Below are positions 23,144-33,229 of a stretch of 64,000 nt of DNA, piece by piece. Origin of the DNA: Climacium dendroides (taxonomy: Eukaryota > Streptophyta > Bryopsida > Hypnales > Climaciaceae). Location of the stretch: the NCBI GenBank assembly GCA_950106755.1, contig OX467083.1:27337029-27401028 (forward strand). The letters are read 5' to 3'. The notes beneath the pieces are model-generated. The model ran no database searches. It worked only from the letters and a program-made list of their open reading frames with translations, and was not told the origin of the DNA. The translations under genes and the position numbers were made by a program. Each line of letters begins with the position of its first letter. The first letter of the stretch is position 1.

Positions 23144-24645
23144 CTACCACGGGGCTAACACGCGAACGCGCAATCCCAGATATGTCTGTCTCAAGGGTAT
23201 CGTGAGGTGTCCGAAAAGTGCATTCTGAGACACGTATTGCGACACGCTAAGATCGGATGCGAGCAGGCCTTCGAGATACGGGCGCACAGTCCCCAAGAGA
23301 GTGGAATCGTGTTCACTGCCCACATACGACAAGGGAAACACGGCGTTGTGCACAGGATTCAAGATGCTGCTCTCCAGAGAGGAATCGATGAGGAGGGTAT
23401 TGGACGAATTGGCTCGGAAGTTCTTGGTGACGAACGTCTCGGTGTCCCACACAACCTTGTGCAACACCTTCAGCCGCAGCTGCCCCTTCGGATGGTCGGG
23501 GAACTGCACGTAGGTGTTCATGTCAATAGTAGGATCACATGAGATATGGGCGGGGTGCCCCGGGCAAGGTGGGTCGGGAACGGACGGCAAGGGCAGGCAC
23601 CTGCACTCCCACCACGGCCGCCTCTTGATAATGGAGGTGCAGTTCTCCAACGCGAGGACCCGCATGTAAGTGCGGTCGAAGTCGCGAAAGAGGAAATCGA
23701 CCATGGGTTTGGCAACGACGGCGGGCAGCCGAGTCCACACGGAGACGTAAAATCGATTCGTCAAGCCCGTGAGGAAGCGGTGCAAGTCGGGACAGCAATG
23801 CATCGTGTATTTGCCGAAGACGTGGCGCCGTCGAGGGTGGTAATCCTCCTTCAAGGGCTTCGCCTTCGTGGTCGAGGGAGTTGGCTGGACGCGCCCAATG
23901 TCCTCAATTTGGGCGAGGACCCCTTCCAACTCCAGAAGGACGAAATAACTATACACAGGCAAAGCGACAGGGGGCACCGTCGCGGACACCGGCAGTGGAG
24001 CCTGCGTATGTGAAATCCCGGGCTCAAAGTCCTCTTCTTTATGAAGAAATGAAGTCCACAAAAATGAACATGCGACTCCTCAAGCTTTGCCTTGCTAAGA
24101 GAGAGACGACAACCCCCTCTCTATGAAGATCCTAGTTCTAACTTGAATCAGATGTGCACTTCCTACAAGCTATCCAAGCGAGTGCTGGACAGAGACAACG
24201 AGCATAGGGTTGCAAGGACATGGAGTCTCACCTTTCTTACATCCGTGGGAGTGGTGGCCTTGAGAGGAGGTGGTGCCGGTGGCGCCAGGACAGCGAGAGT
24301 GTCGACATCTGCGAGGGAGGGAGGCACCATCTTCATAGGTACCGGAGTGGCAACCTCATCGACAGCGGGAGCATGGACGTCTACGAGGGAAGGAGGCACT
24401 AAGTTTTGAGGCACCGGAGTGGCGACTTCCAAGTCGACGGGAGGGACGACCTCGACAACAGCAACAACAGGAGAGCCGACTTCCATGGGGATGGCAGGTA
24501 GGACTTCATCATTCCTCGGGGCCGAAACGGGAAGTGGGGACAACGGAGACTCGTTGTCACATGCGAGAGCATCGACAACTTGAACCGAAAATGCAAAGGG
24601 CGTAACTACAACGTCCAGAAGTAGTCGGAGACAAATCCCATAGAG
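23144..24645 (-). CDS. FCP1-like HAD-fold protein without catalytic Asp residues, probably element-borne
   Basis: Two exons can be joined: about 24645-24232 (ending AAG/GTGAGA) and 24001-23144 (after a CATACGCAG acceptor), phase 0. The first part is a Pro/Val-rich low-complexity region with imperfect repeats (EVATPVPxxxVPPSL). The second has the order of an FCP1/SCP/TIM50-type HAD domain: a hydrophobic strand with LLELEGVLAQ, then a HRFLTGLTNRFYVSVWTR helix and strand, LLIDSSLESSILNPVHNAVF, and a closing helix YLEGLLASDLSVSQYV. The family catalytic motif DxDGT is here ExEG and the later DD pair is DS, so phosphatase activity is not expected. The start is uncertain, since an ATG near 24645 is only one choice. 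It lies downstream on the same strand as the ParB/methylase-like genes. Confidence 0.5.
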
Positions 24646-24937
24646 CATCTCAACGAAACAAGAGTCATGTATAAAGAAAAGCACCCAATATATTACAAGT
24701 GGAATACAAAGTTTTTACAAACTGAATGGTGAATGCAGAGGTTCAGTGGTCACGTCCAAGTCTAGTAGTCTACACCTAACAGGACCACTACAATCCTAAC
24801 CAAGACGAGAGTCCCCAGACTCCCGGTCTCGCGGCTGAGCAGACTCAAGACAGACTCGTCGAGATGATCTTCGATCGTCCCGACGTAACACCCTAACATA
24901 GCGTCCACACCACTACGACTAACTACAAAGATGGGAG

Positions 24938-26405
24938 TTATGTGTAGGGGTTACCCACCGCGGGAGCCTCGTCATCCTTGGCCGGCGAGTCCATCGGGGC
25001 TTGATCATCTTGCGTCACCGAGGGCTGCGGTGGAGCAACTGCTGCCTGCAGAGGAGTATACTGTTGAGTCAAGTTAGTGAACGTGGCCTCCATATCCCCC
25101 AATTGAATGTCCAGGTCGTAAGGATCATCGTCGACCACGTTGGGACGATGCATGGGTTCAGGGGCATGAATAAACGGAAACTGACTGAGGGCCAAGTCAT
25201 CATAGTCTGGGTCGCGAGTGACACTCACCGAAATAGTTGCAGGCTCCACAGTCCCCAACAATTGCAGGCCCGACGCCGCTGTGGCCGTCGCGGAAGCGGA
25301 GTTGGTGGTGGACACTCCAGAGAGGTTCTGGATTTCGTTGGCAGAATGAGCCGTAGGAGTGACGGGTGTGGGAGGTGCCTTGGGCATCGCCGAGGTGAAC
25401 ATCTCGAAGCGCTCGTTCATAATCTTCAGCAACTCCTGATCGCGCCTCCTGTCCTCCTCGTATTGCCTATCCTTCTCCGCCTGCTGCCTCCTCTGCTCCT
25501 CCAACTGCCTCTCCTTCTCGGCGAGCTCGCGGTCCCTCTCCGCTTTCTTGGCCTTGCGCTTGGCCTTCTTTTCCTGCTCCAGCTGCTCCTTTTCCTCTCT
25601 CTCCCTCTGGAGGGCCTCGATGGTCTCGGCACACTTGTCGACCACCACGGAATGCTTCCTCCTTAATCGCTCGGACATCATCTCCACAAACGAGAGGTTG
25701 AGGCCCGCCTTCGTGTCCATGGTGTCGGGCTTCGTCTCCTTCCTCCCCATGTCCGAGCTCCCCGACGCCTAAGGTGCGGCCGTTCCACCACCAGATGTGG
25801 TCTCCGCGTCTGACGGAGTGCAATCCCCCCCCTTGGGTGGCAGCCCTGACCATCTGGCTATATTCCTCCCTGTTCTCCTTCGCCGTGGAGAGCCGCATAT
25901 CCAGATCCTCCTCATCCACGTCGTCCAGGTCAATCAGGTTCTCCTTGGCATTCTGGAGAGCCAAATTGAGCTTCTGCTTCATGGCCCGCACATAAGCCAA
26001 GAGAACGAGTTCCTTAGGGCCGACGGGAGGCAGTTGCGACCGCAAGGTATCAACGGCGACATGCACCGTGATGAGCTTGCTCACTCCATCGGCATCCAGT
26101 GGGGGTCCGGCAGACTTCAACTCCTGAAGAACGCCCTTCACCTTGGTAATTTTTTCTTCTATGGATCCCCGCGCGGGTTCCGTGGAGACGTCTCCGACGT
26201 TGGATCGGACATTCTCCAGCTCCACCCGTTGCTCTTCAGAGAGGCTCGCCTTGAGATCGTCCAACTCTGTCTGGAGATCCTCGATCTGCATCCTGGGAAG
26301 GGCGGGAGGAGAGCCCTCACGAGAAGTGCCCGCACTGAAAGAAGGGCCTGTAGAGGTACGCGGAGCGGGAGTTTTGAAGATGGGGCCACTCACTTCAGAG
26401 CGCAC
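24938..26405 (-). CDS. Coiled-coil protein, probably element-borne
   Basis: Two minus-strand frames overlap. The 5' part, 26405 to about 25850, encodes a helical region (LQTELDDLKASLSEEQRVEL, then VLLAYVRAMKQKLNLALQNA). The 3' part, about 25770-24938, begins after a CACCTTAG acceptor and encodes MGRKETKPDTM, then a long charged coiled coil of E, K, R and Q (residues about 45-115) and a Ser/Thr/Pro-rich tail ending AVGNPYT. A phase change of about 50 bases separates them, so either a very small intron or a frameshift is present. I do not recognise the family. It may be the C-terminal part of the ParB/methylase-like gene upstream, which would make one very long gene. Confidence 0.4.
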
Positions 26406-26474
26406 GATCTGAACCTCTTGGAGGCGAGGATGACTACGACTCGATAGGGGTGAGGCAGGATCGGTCTGGGCCCT

Positions 26475-27158
26475 CTACAACTCCGGAACTCTTGCTGGAG
26501 GAGAATCGAAACGCAGAGTTTGAAGCTGTGGATGGGAGGATGGAGAAGTGGGAGACAAGGAAGGGGCTGAATCAAACCGCCCGCTCTGAACTGCTGCAGT
26601 GGGAGACGCGTGATCAGACTGCACAGTCTGATCGTTACGAGGAGCACCCGCCGATCTAGTGGCAGCCTCCTCAGACTGTACCGTTGCCTCGCTCTCCATA
26701 CGGTTTTGTGACGATTCCCCTATGATTTCAGGGCCGCTATCTTCTTCGTCACGATCGAGCATTCGATCATCCAATACGTCTTCGTCTAGATCGTCTTCCT
26801 CATCCTCGTCCTCTTCTTCATCCTCGTATTCATCATCATCTTCGAGCCCCTCCACTTCCTCCAATATTGCCCCCCTTTGATGAAGATCTTCTCCCCTTCG
26901 TTCGAGTAGATCTTCTTTGTCCTCCCCTTCCTCTTCTTCTTTGTCCTCTTCTCCCCCCTTGTCTGCTTCTTCATCCTCGACGGGGTGTTCCGCGTCCACA
27001 TGCCTAGCATCGACGATGTCCAATGCCTTGTCCGACATGGCTTCCTCTTCAGTTGGTGCGGGCTCCTCCTCTATGGTCGGTCGACACCTCTGCGTCGGGG
27101 ACTGCCTGTCGTAGTCGTACTTGAGGGTGTACCTCGGCACGAAGACATGAGGCCACAT
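26475..27158 (-). CDS. Acidic low-complexity exon of the accessory gene set
   Basis: The frame starts MWPHVFVPRYTLKYDYD and then becomes extremely acidic (EEDKEEEEGEDKEDLLERR, then runs of E and D) before a Gln/Ser/Pro tail. A degenerate copy of the accessory palindrome at about 26575 lies inside the open frame and is translated as AVQSGRFDS, so the end of the real exon is unclear. The position suggests it continues the methylase-like gene. Nothing else in it is diagnostic. Confidence 0.35.
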   Translation of the reverse strand: MWPHVFVPRYTLKYDYDRQSPTQRCRPTIEEEPAPTEEEAMSDKALDIVDARHVDAEHPVEDEEADKGGEEDKEEEEGEDKEDLLERRGEDLHQRGAILEEVEGLEDDDEYEDEEEDEDEEDDLDEDVLDDRMLDRDEEDSGPEIIGESSQNRMESEATVQSEEAATRSAGAPRNDQTVQSDHASPTAAVQSGRFDSAPSLSPTSPSSHPQLQTLRFDSPPARVPEL

Positions 27159-27354
27159 TTCCGCACCAATTCGCTAATGCACGGAATGGAGGAGAAGGGC
27201 TTTCTCGGTGGAGATCATGAAGGAGACGGAACTGCGACACAACATCTACAGGACACAGTGTTAGTGAAGGGACAAAACGTGAACGTGGAATATCTATTCT
27301 TCTGGACCATATAGCCCCTGCAAAGAAACAAAACACGAGTGGTGAAATCATTAC

Positions 27355-30300
27355 CGTGCATGCCGAGACTACTTTCACTCCAGCAAAGACGAGCATGACC
27401 GTCCCTTGATCCCTGTAGAACTTGTCGATGAAGCGCAAGTACACGTCGTACCGTAGCTCGCGCTTGGACAGGATCCGAGGGAAATCGTGGCGGCAGACCT
27501 CCCGAGTCTTATACATGGGATCCGTGGCTATGAGGTCGTTGTCCTCGTCCTTGGACAATTTGGGCACCTTGCCCTTAGCGTCCACCAACTTGGAGTTCAT
27601 GAAGGTCTTGGCACTCCACTGCAAGTACATGACCTTGTCCCTGTTCCTCTCTTTGAAGGTCGGCTCTCCCTTGCAGATCACGTAGTCACATTCCCGCCTA
27701 AGTGAATAGGACGAGAAGAGCTCCGTCGCCAATCTGTCCACCGTAGCCGCCCGCTTCGAGTTGAAGATGAACATCCACGTGTGCACAGTCTTGGACATAG
27801 TGGAGTTGGAGACCTTCCTCACTTCCTCCATGATTTTTGCGTGCCCGGAAGTGACCTCCATGCCATCAACCGTCGGAAATAGTCGGAAGTCAATAATGCC
27901 GACCTCACAGTACTCTGTCTTCGCGGCTCCAGTTTCCGATCGATACGGTGACCACGACCCATTCTTATGCACGTACAACTGTGGGTCGAAGTGCTTCTCG
28001 CTTCGTATCCATCAGCAGACGGTGGCTCGGGAGCACTTCCTGACCTTCTCGCATCGGTCGGCATTTTGCACGACCTGATCCAACGCCGCCAGGAATGGCT
28101 TCTTGGGCTTCTCCATTGTCCTCCCTGACCGGCACTGGGACTTCACCCAATCCAAACCGAGGCTTATGAGATGCCACATGTGGAAGCCACCGATGCACAA
28201 CGCGGTCTTCAGATTCCGCCAAGCCTTGACATTCATGTCTCCCGGCTCGGGGAATACGCCCTTGGCCTCCTCGATGCCGAAGGTGTCGGCCTTGTCGACA
28301 ATCTCCTTCGCCAGTTGCATCTTGTGCTTCTTGTTTGTGCACCACATGAGGAAAGGAATGGCCGACGTCCAGACCTTGGGCGGCACGTCCAGGATTTTTT
28401 GGGCCAGCTCGCCGATGGCGTCATCTTCCATTCCGAGCAAGGCCTTCATCATATTATTCGTGATGGGTTGGAACTTGTACACTTTGCCGTTCCCGTCCTT
28501 GCTCACCGCTTCATTGAATGGACCGCCCGTGTCTGTGTCGTGCAGCGTGCCTTGCTCGTGAGCTTCAAAGACCTTCAGCCAAGCCAACCAAGTTTCCTCC
28601 GAGGCCATGATGATTTTCCTCTCCCCCATCTTATCCAAGTCATACGTTCTTCGGTTTCCAGACAGAGGCTTGAAGAGGCCGGTGGACTCGAAGCTCTGTT
28701 CCGCCTTGTCTCGGAAGTCCTGCACACCGCAATTGACTAGGTTAGAGGATCACAACTCTGAGAACATGCATCAGACCTCCCGCACTAAGCTTATTTGAAT
28801 GGATCTGAAGGACAGCATCCTAGGTATACAATATGAAAGTTTAGAGCGGTCGCTCTAAAGTGGCTTGGATTCATTCCATTACAGTGGAACAAAGTGAGAC
28901 GATTGTGCCATTGTCCAAGACATTGGAACAACATGAATGTGGACTCGGCAATATCTACTGTATCACAGATCAGACCGGGCAGTCTAAACTGGCCAAGTAG
29001 AGGAGACATACCTCGTAGGCCTTGAATTCGTCTCCTTTGTCCGCCTGCCTCGTGCTCTTCCGGAATTGGGTTGGTCTCCACGCGTTGTCCCACAGATATT
29101 GGCAATGGCGGATCGTGGCAGGGAGCGACGATAGGTACGGGCCGGTGACGTTCCCGTCATTGCACTTGCAGGAGAGCGCGTGCAGGTGGTCCTTGTTTTT
29201 GGACCAGACGATCTCACAAGTCCACTTTTGCACCCGCTTCTTGACCGCCTCATCGTCGACGGATGCTGTCCCTGAAATGATTTCGGTCGCAGCCTTCCAC
29301 GTGTGCTAGCCATTAATAATTTTCAGTGGGAAGGCCTTGATGCAATCCACCCAGTAGGTAGGCCTCTCTGGCGTGTCCGGTATGACGGTCAGGATTTGCT
29401 TGGTGAAGTTGACCTTCACCATGCGGTCGAGGACGGCTAGGACACCCTTCTTCTCCAATGGCCTGAAGATCATGCCTGATGTCTCGTCGGCACTTGTCAT
29501 GTCCTCGAGGTCCAGCTCAAAGAAGTTGCCCCGTCCGAAAATGTACATGTAGGCGGACAACTCCTTGAACTTCTTGTTCGCCACTGCCTCGGCCTTGAGG
29601 CGTTTCCGGGCTTCCTCTTCTTCGCTATGCTTGGGCTCCTTCTTGATCTCCAGATCCACAAACAGCTTATCCAGAACAACTTTCTCATCGAACGGCAAGG
29701 TCACCGGGTTGTGAACCCAGTGGCCATTCACCTTTTTGAATGCCACCTTCTGTGCCTCCTCTTCGGATAAGTCGGTGGACTCCGGGAAGGCGCTCTGCGT
29801 GGATGCGCTTGGGGCACCTTCACCCTCTTCCACATCGTGCAAGGTCCGTCATGTCTTGTGAAAGCGGGACGCCCCTTCATCTTGTGAGGCCGAGTTGTCA
29901 CCGGTGGCGATGGGTGCGGACTTCCTCTTCCGCGCCTTTTGTTTGTCCCGTGCCGTGGGCCTGGGACGCTCTGCTACTCCCGTGCTAGGTGGATTGGGCC
30001 GAGACGGAGGGGATCGGGATGGAGTCATCTCTGGTGCCACCGTCGCGGGAGCAGACCGTGCAGGTTCAGCCGGCGTATGAGTTGTCATGCCTGTGGACCC
30101 TGGCAGCATTGACGCTGCTGGCGACCGGGAATGGTTGGCAGGCACCGAGGCGGACGCGACCGCTTTTTTCTTCTGGGTTCGCCCTTGCGCATCCATGTCG
30201 ACGTTCTCTACTCCCTGTGATGCGTTACCACTAGTCAGCGACAACACGTATAAGGTGTTTGCATTAGTGAGGTACGCGCTCGCGACCCGTGCGGTCTTCA

Positions 30301-30772
30301 CGAAGTCCCCAGCGTGCGCTTCGCACCTAGCTTGTATGTTCAGCATGAGGATTTGGAACACATGCGAAACCTGGTCATAATTTTTGATGAGGCGCTCATG
30401 GCAGAATATCATCTCGTCCTCTACGCGGATGATGACTACTTCCAGAGCATTGTTGCACGAATTCACTATGTCGACGAGAACGGCCTCTCGCATCACAGTA
30501 ATGTTAATGACTACCAAGTTCTTAAAGGATTTCCATCTAGGCCCTCCGAGTTTTGTGAACCCCAATTCTAAATTAAATATCAGGGAGCCGTGAAGGTAAC
30601 TCATTTCCACGGTCCACAATGCTTTGGTTGCAATGAAGGTCAACGGAATTTTCCCTTCAACGTGCACCTTCCACGACTCCATTAGCCGCTCAAGCGGTAT
30701 TTGTGTAATGTAGCCCGTGAGAGGTGGCTTGCTCTCGAGGAAGGACTCCATGTCACTGTCCACATGAATCAA
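27355..30772 (-). pseudogene. Decayed ParB-like plus N6/N4-methylase-like gene
   Basis: Two long minus-strand exons, 30772-29012 (GAG/GTATGT donor) and 28719-27355 (GTGTGCAG acceptor, ACG/GTAATG donor), join in phase 0. The first has an N-terminal region of unknown fold, a Pro/Ser/Thr linker, then at about 29570-29280 a ParB/sulfiredoxin-like segment: FFELDLEDM, RPLEKKGVLAVLDRMV, and PLKIINGxHTWKAA, matching the IxxGxHRxxA motif. The second resembles a beta-class DNA methylase: CEVGIIDF where DPPY is expected, HTWMFIFNSKRAATVDRLAT, and KRELRYDVYLRFIDKFY followed by VMLVFAGVKVVSACT, where DPFAGxGTT is expected. Catalytic residues are missing. In-frame stops lie at 29849-29851 (TGA), 29306-29308 (TAG, at the Gln of NGQH) and 28012-28014 (TGA). 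The true start may be the ATG near 30751. Domain identity rests on motif order only. Confidence 0.5.
28720..29011 (-). other. Intron of the ParB/methylase-like gene with two palindromes
   Basis: This intron carries two copies of the accessory palindrome: TTTAGAGCGGTCGCTCTAAA near 28842 and a degenerate one near 28972 (CAGACCGGGCAGTCTAAAC). Both are outside coding sequence. Confidence 0.6.
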
Positions 30773-30859
30773 ATCAGACCGGCCGCTCAGAACCAGACAG
30801 GCCGCTTAAAATTGCAATCTTCTCAACGGCCCCGTATTACTGGGGTTCTAGCCCTTCGA

Positions 30860-32240
30860 TTAGTTTAGAGCAACCGCTCTGAACTGATCTGGATCCACAA
30901 CCTATTCAGTGTAGATGTTCACAGCTGCCTGCTTATAAACAATTCTGTACCATTGACCGTGCGTGATATCTAGTGTTTGGGCTTGGTTTCCTGCTATTTA
31001 ATTGGGTTTCAATTAAATTTCACAGCGGCTTCACTATACTAATCGATCGGGTTCTCTGGATCCTATAGTACAATGTGAAATGATCATAACCTAGGTTCTC
31101 TGCCCCTCTATCCTCTATAGTCTTCCCAGATGAATCATTCAATTCATCAGTTAGAGATACTGGTCTCACCGTACCCGATCTATGCGAAGATGTTATTTCA
31201 TCAGATGCTCACTTTAGTGAGCCATCCGAATGAGTTTGGAGCGACCGCTCTAAACCTCCCTAATGTTAAAAGAGATGTTACAGGATCAGAGCTGCCGCTC
31301 TTCACTGTAGGGAGCACATACATCTAGTAAGCTTCGGTCATGTCGATAAAGGTTTAGAGCAACCGCTCTGAACCTGTAGCTCTAATTCCAACCCTAAGGA
31401 TGTTGTGAATGGTCTGTCTAAATCTTGACAGCGCTCATTGCCATCGTTGAGAATCAGAGCGAACGATGAGAACCTAGATCCTAACTACCAACTGGAAGCT
31501 TCAGTGCATTCGCTCTGAACCGCTTCCACTCTCATTGTGGAAGTGCCGGTTTGGAGTGACCACTATGAATCTGCTGCATTGGTTTTGGCGAGTGCTTGAT
31601 TTCAGAGCGGTCGCTCTAAACCGTGATCACGCTCCATACGAACGGCTGCGCTCAATTCTACCATTCCCAGTACCGATATCTACAGGTTTAGAGCAGCCTC
31701 TCTGAACCTCTGCTTCGTGATGAGCATGGTCACGGTTCAGAGCGACCGCTCTAAACCACCTTGTACACGATTTCAATGTTGCAGGCTTAGAGCGGTCGCT
31801 CTGAACCATGAGCGAGTTCATATTGGAGCAGGAGGTTCAGAGCGACCGCTCTAAACCTCTCTCTGAACGAAATCACAACTCTGTCATTTCGTTCACAGGG
31901 AGGTTTAGAGCGGTCGCTCTGAACCTTCTACTCTAATATGAACTCGCTCATGGTTCAGAGCGACCGCTCTGAACCTCCTTGTGCTCGATTCCAATGCTGT
32001 AGGTTCATAATGTAGCAGGAGGTTCAGAGCGACCGCTCTAAACCTCCCTGTGAACGAAATGACAGAGTTGTAATTTCGTTCAGAGAAAGGTTTAGAGCAG
32101 TCGCTCTGAACCTCCTGCTCCATTATGAACTCTAAACCAATCTGGCCGACTTCACAAGTGCAAGTTCAGAGCGGTCGCTCTGAACCTCAACATCACTCAT
32201 TACGGAGTTGGAGGTTTAAAGCGACCGCTCTGAACCCTGC
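30860..32240. repeat. Palindrome array 1 (about 18 copies of a 20 bp palindrome)
   Basis: The consensus TTCAGAGCGRYCGCTCTGAA (with TTTAGAGC/GCTCTAAA variants) recurs near 30862, 31228, 31351, 31600, 31684, 31735, 31784, 31832, 31901, 31950, 32022, 32089, 32163 and 32213, plus several decayed copies. Spacing is irregular at 45-130 bp, mostly near 50-70. From 31805 to 32130 the palindromes sit inside two larger inverted repeats centred near 31880 and 32070, each with palindromes in its arms. The array is on the 5' side of the ParB/methylase-like gene. Confidence 0.9.
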
Positions 32241-33225
32241 CAACAACGTAATCATGTGCGCGGTTATAGGAGGTCCTTGTTCTAACGAATTCTTCTGTGT
32301 TTGCGTGGTTTCAAATTGTTCAGGAATGGTTGGCATTGCAATCAATTGGGATGTAGTGATTACCTGGGCTAGGAACTGGTTCAATACTCTGTTTCTTTAG
32401 CCTATAATAACAAGATTGCTTCGTTTGTTAAGACTCTAGGAACTCGGAATCCTTCGCGGCTGCAGATGAAGTGAACACAAACCGCTCCTTAATCTCGAAT
32501 ACTGAACACAGAAATTCAAGTGACATAGAACTCAATGTAATCACAGTCACAGTGCTCTTATGATCTGAATCTATTTTCAAACAAACGTAGCAAAATGGAT
32601 TGAACAGCAGCTGAAAATGAGAGACCTCAAGATTGAACCCCATCAACAAAGCGACAACAAATAATGCAAACACGCAAACCAATGAAACGAAATACTGACA
32701 CTACACAGACAAATGCTTTCAGATAAACACAAAATCACAACAAACAGACATCAGCGCAGATAAAAGCAACCAAACTAAACTAAAGTGCAAGATGTACATG
32801 GTCTTCGTGCAATTCTGGAAAACAACCGACTCGCAAAAGGATTCAAAACGCAGAGAAATGAAGAACCTCGCAATGGGGACCTAAACCCTAAGTCCGCGGA
32901 GAACATACCTCCAAAATCTGCTCAAGGTTGTCCACCGCGCCGGGATTGAAGAAGAAAGTCCAAATTTGAGCACCGGAAATGAAGAAGGTTGTCCAGACTC
33001 TGCTCCCGCTGTTCCGCACAATGAGTTAAAACAATACTATTGACGAAAGCGCTAACTGCAAAACTGCGCGGGGGAAAATCGCAGCGACGAAATACCTGTG
33101 CGGGGAGAGGCGCGATAGCGAGGACTAACTTGAGAAAACCCTGGGAACAATGAAGAAGACCTACCGAACCTAAACCGAACCTAGATCCATCGAACCTAAG
33201 CCGAACCTAAGCCGAGTCAGGAAGC
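32240..33225. other. Possible 5' end of the minus-strand accessory gene
   Basis: On the minus strand a short open stretch ends LEQILE followed by a GTATGT donor near 32908, and CCGAACCTA-type short repeats occur at 33165-33220. A TTAGGGTTTAGG telo-box-like motif is at about 32880-32892. This would fit a first exon and promoter of the ParB/methylase-like gene with palindrome array 1 inside the first intron, but the evidence is thin. Confidence 0.3.
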
Positions 33226-33229
33226 ATCA

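Noticed and set aside
23546..24013. 155-codon plus-strand frame
   Set aside because: Antisense shadow of the HAD-like exon; GC-rich third positions keep the opposite strand open.
25001..26447. Long plus-strand frames opposite the coiled-coil gene
   Set aside because: Antisense to a Lys/Glu/Arg-rich coiled coil, giving Leu/Ser/Pro-rich shadows without motifs.
26659..27114. Ser-rich plus-strand frames
   Set aside because: Complement of the Glu/Asp run in the acidic exon.
31905..32123. Frames crossing palindrome array 1
   Set aside because: Translations are only repeats of the palindrome (SERP/FRAVALN-type) and carry no independent coding signal.
30860..32240. CRISPR array as an explanation for the regularly repeated 20 bp sequence
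   Set aside because: Repeats are palindromes in both half-site variants with irregular, related spacers, in a plant nuclear context and without cas genes.
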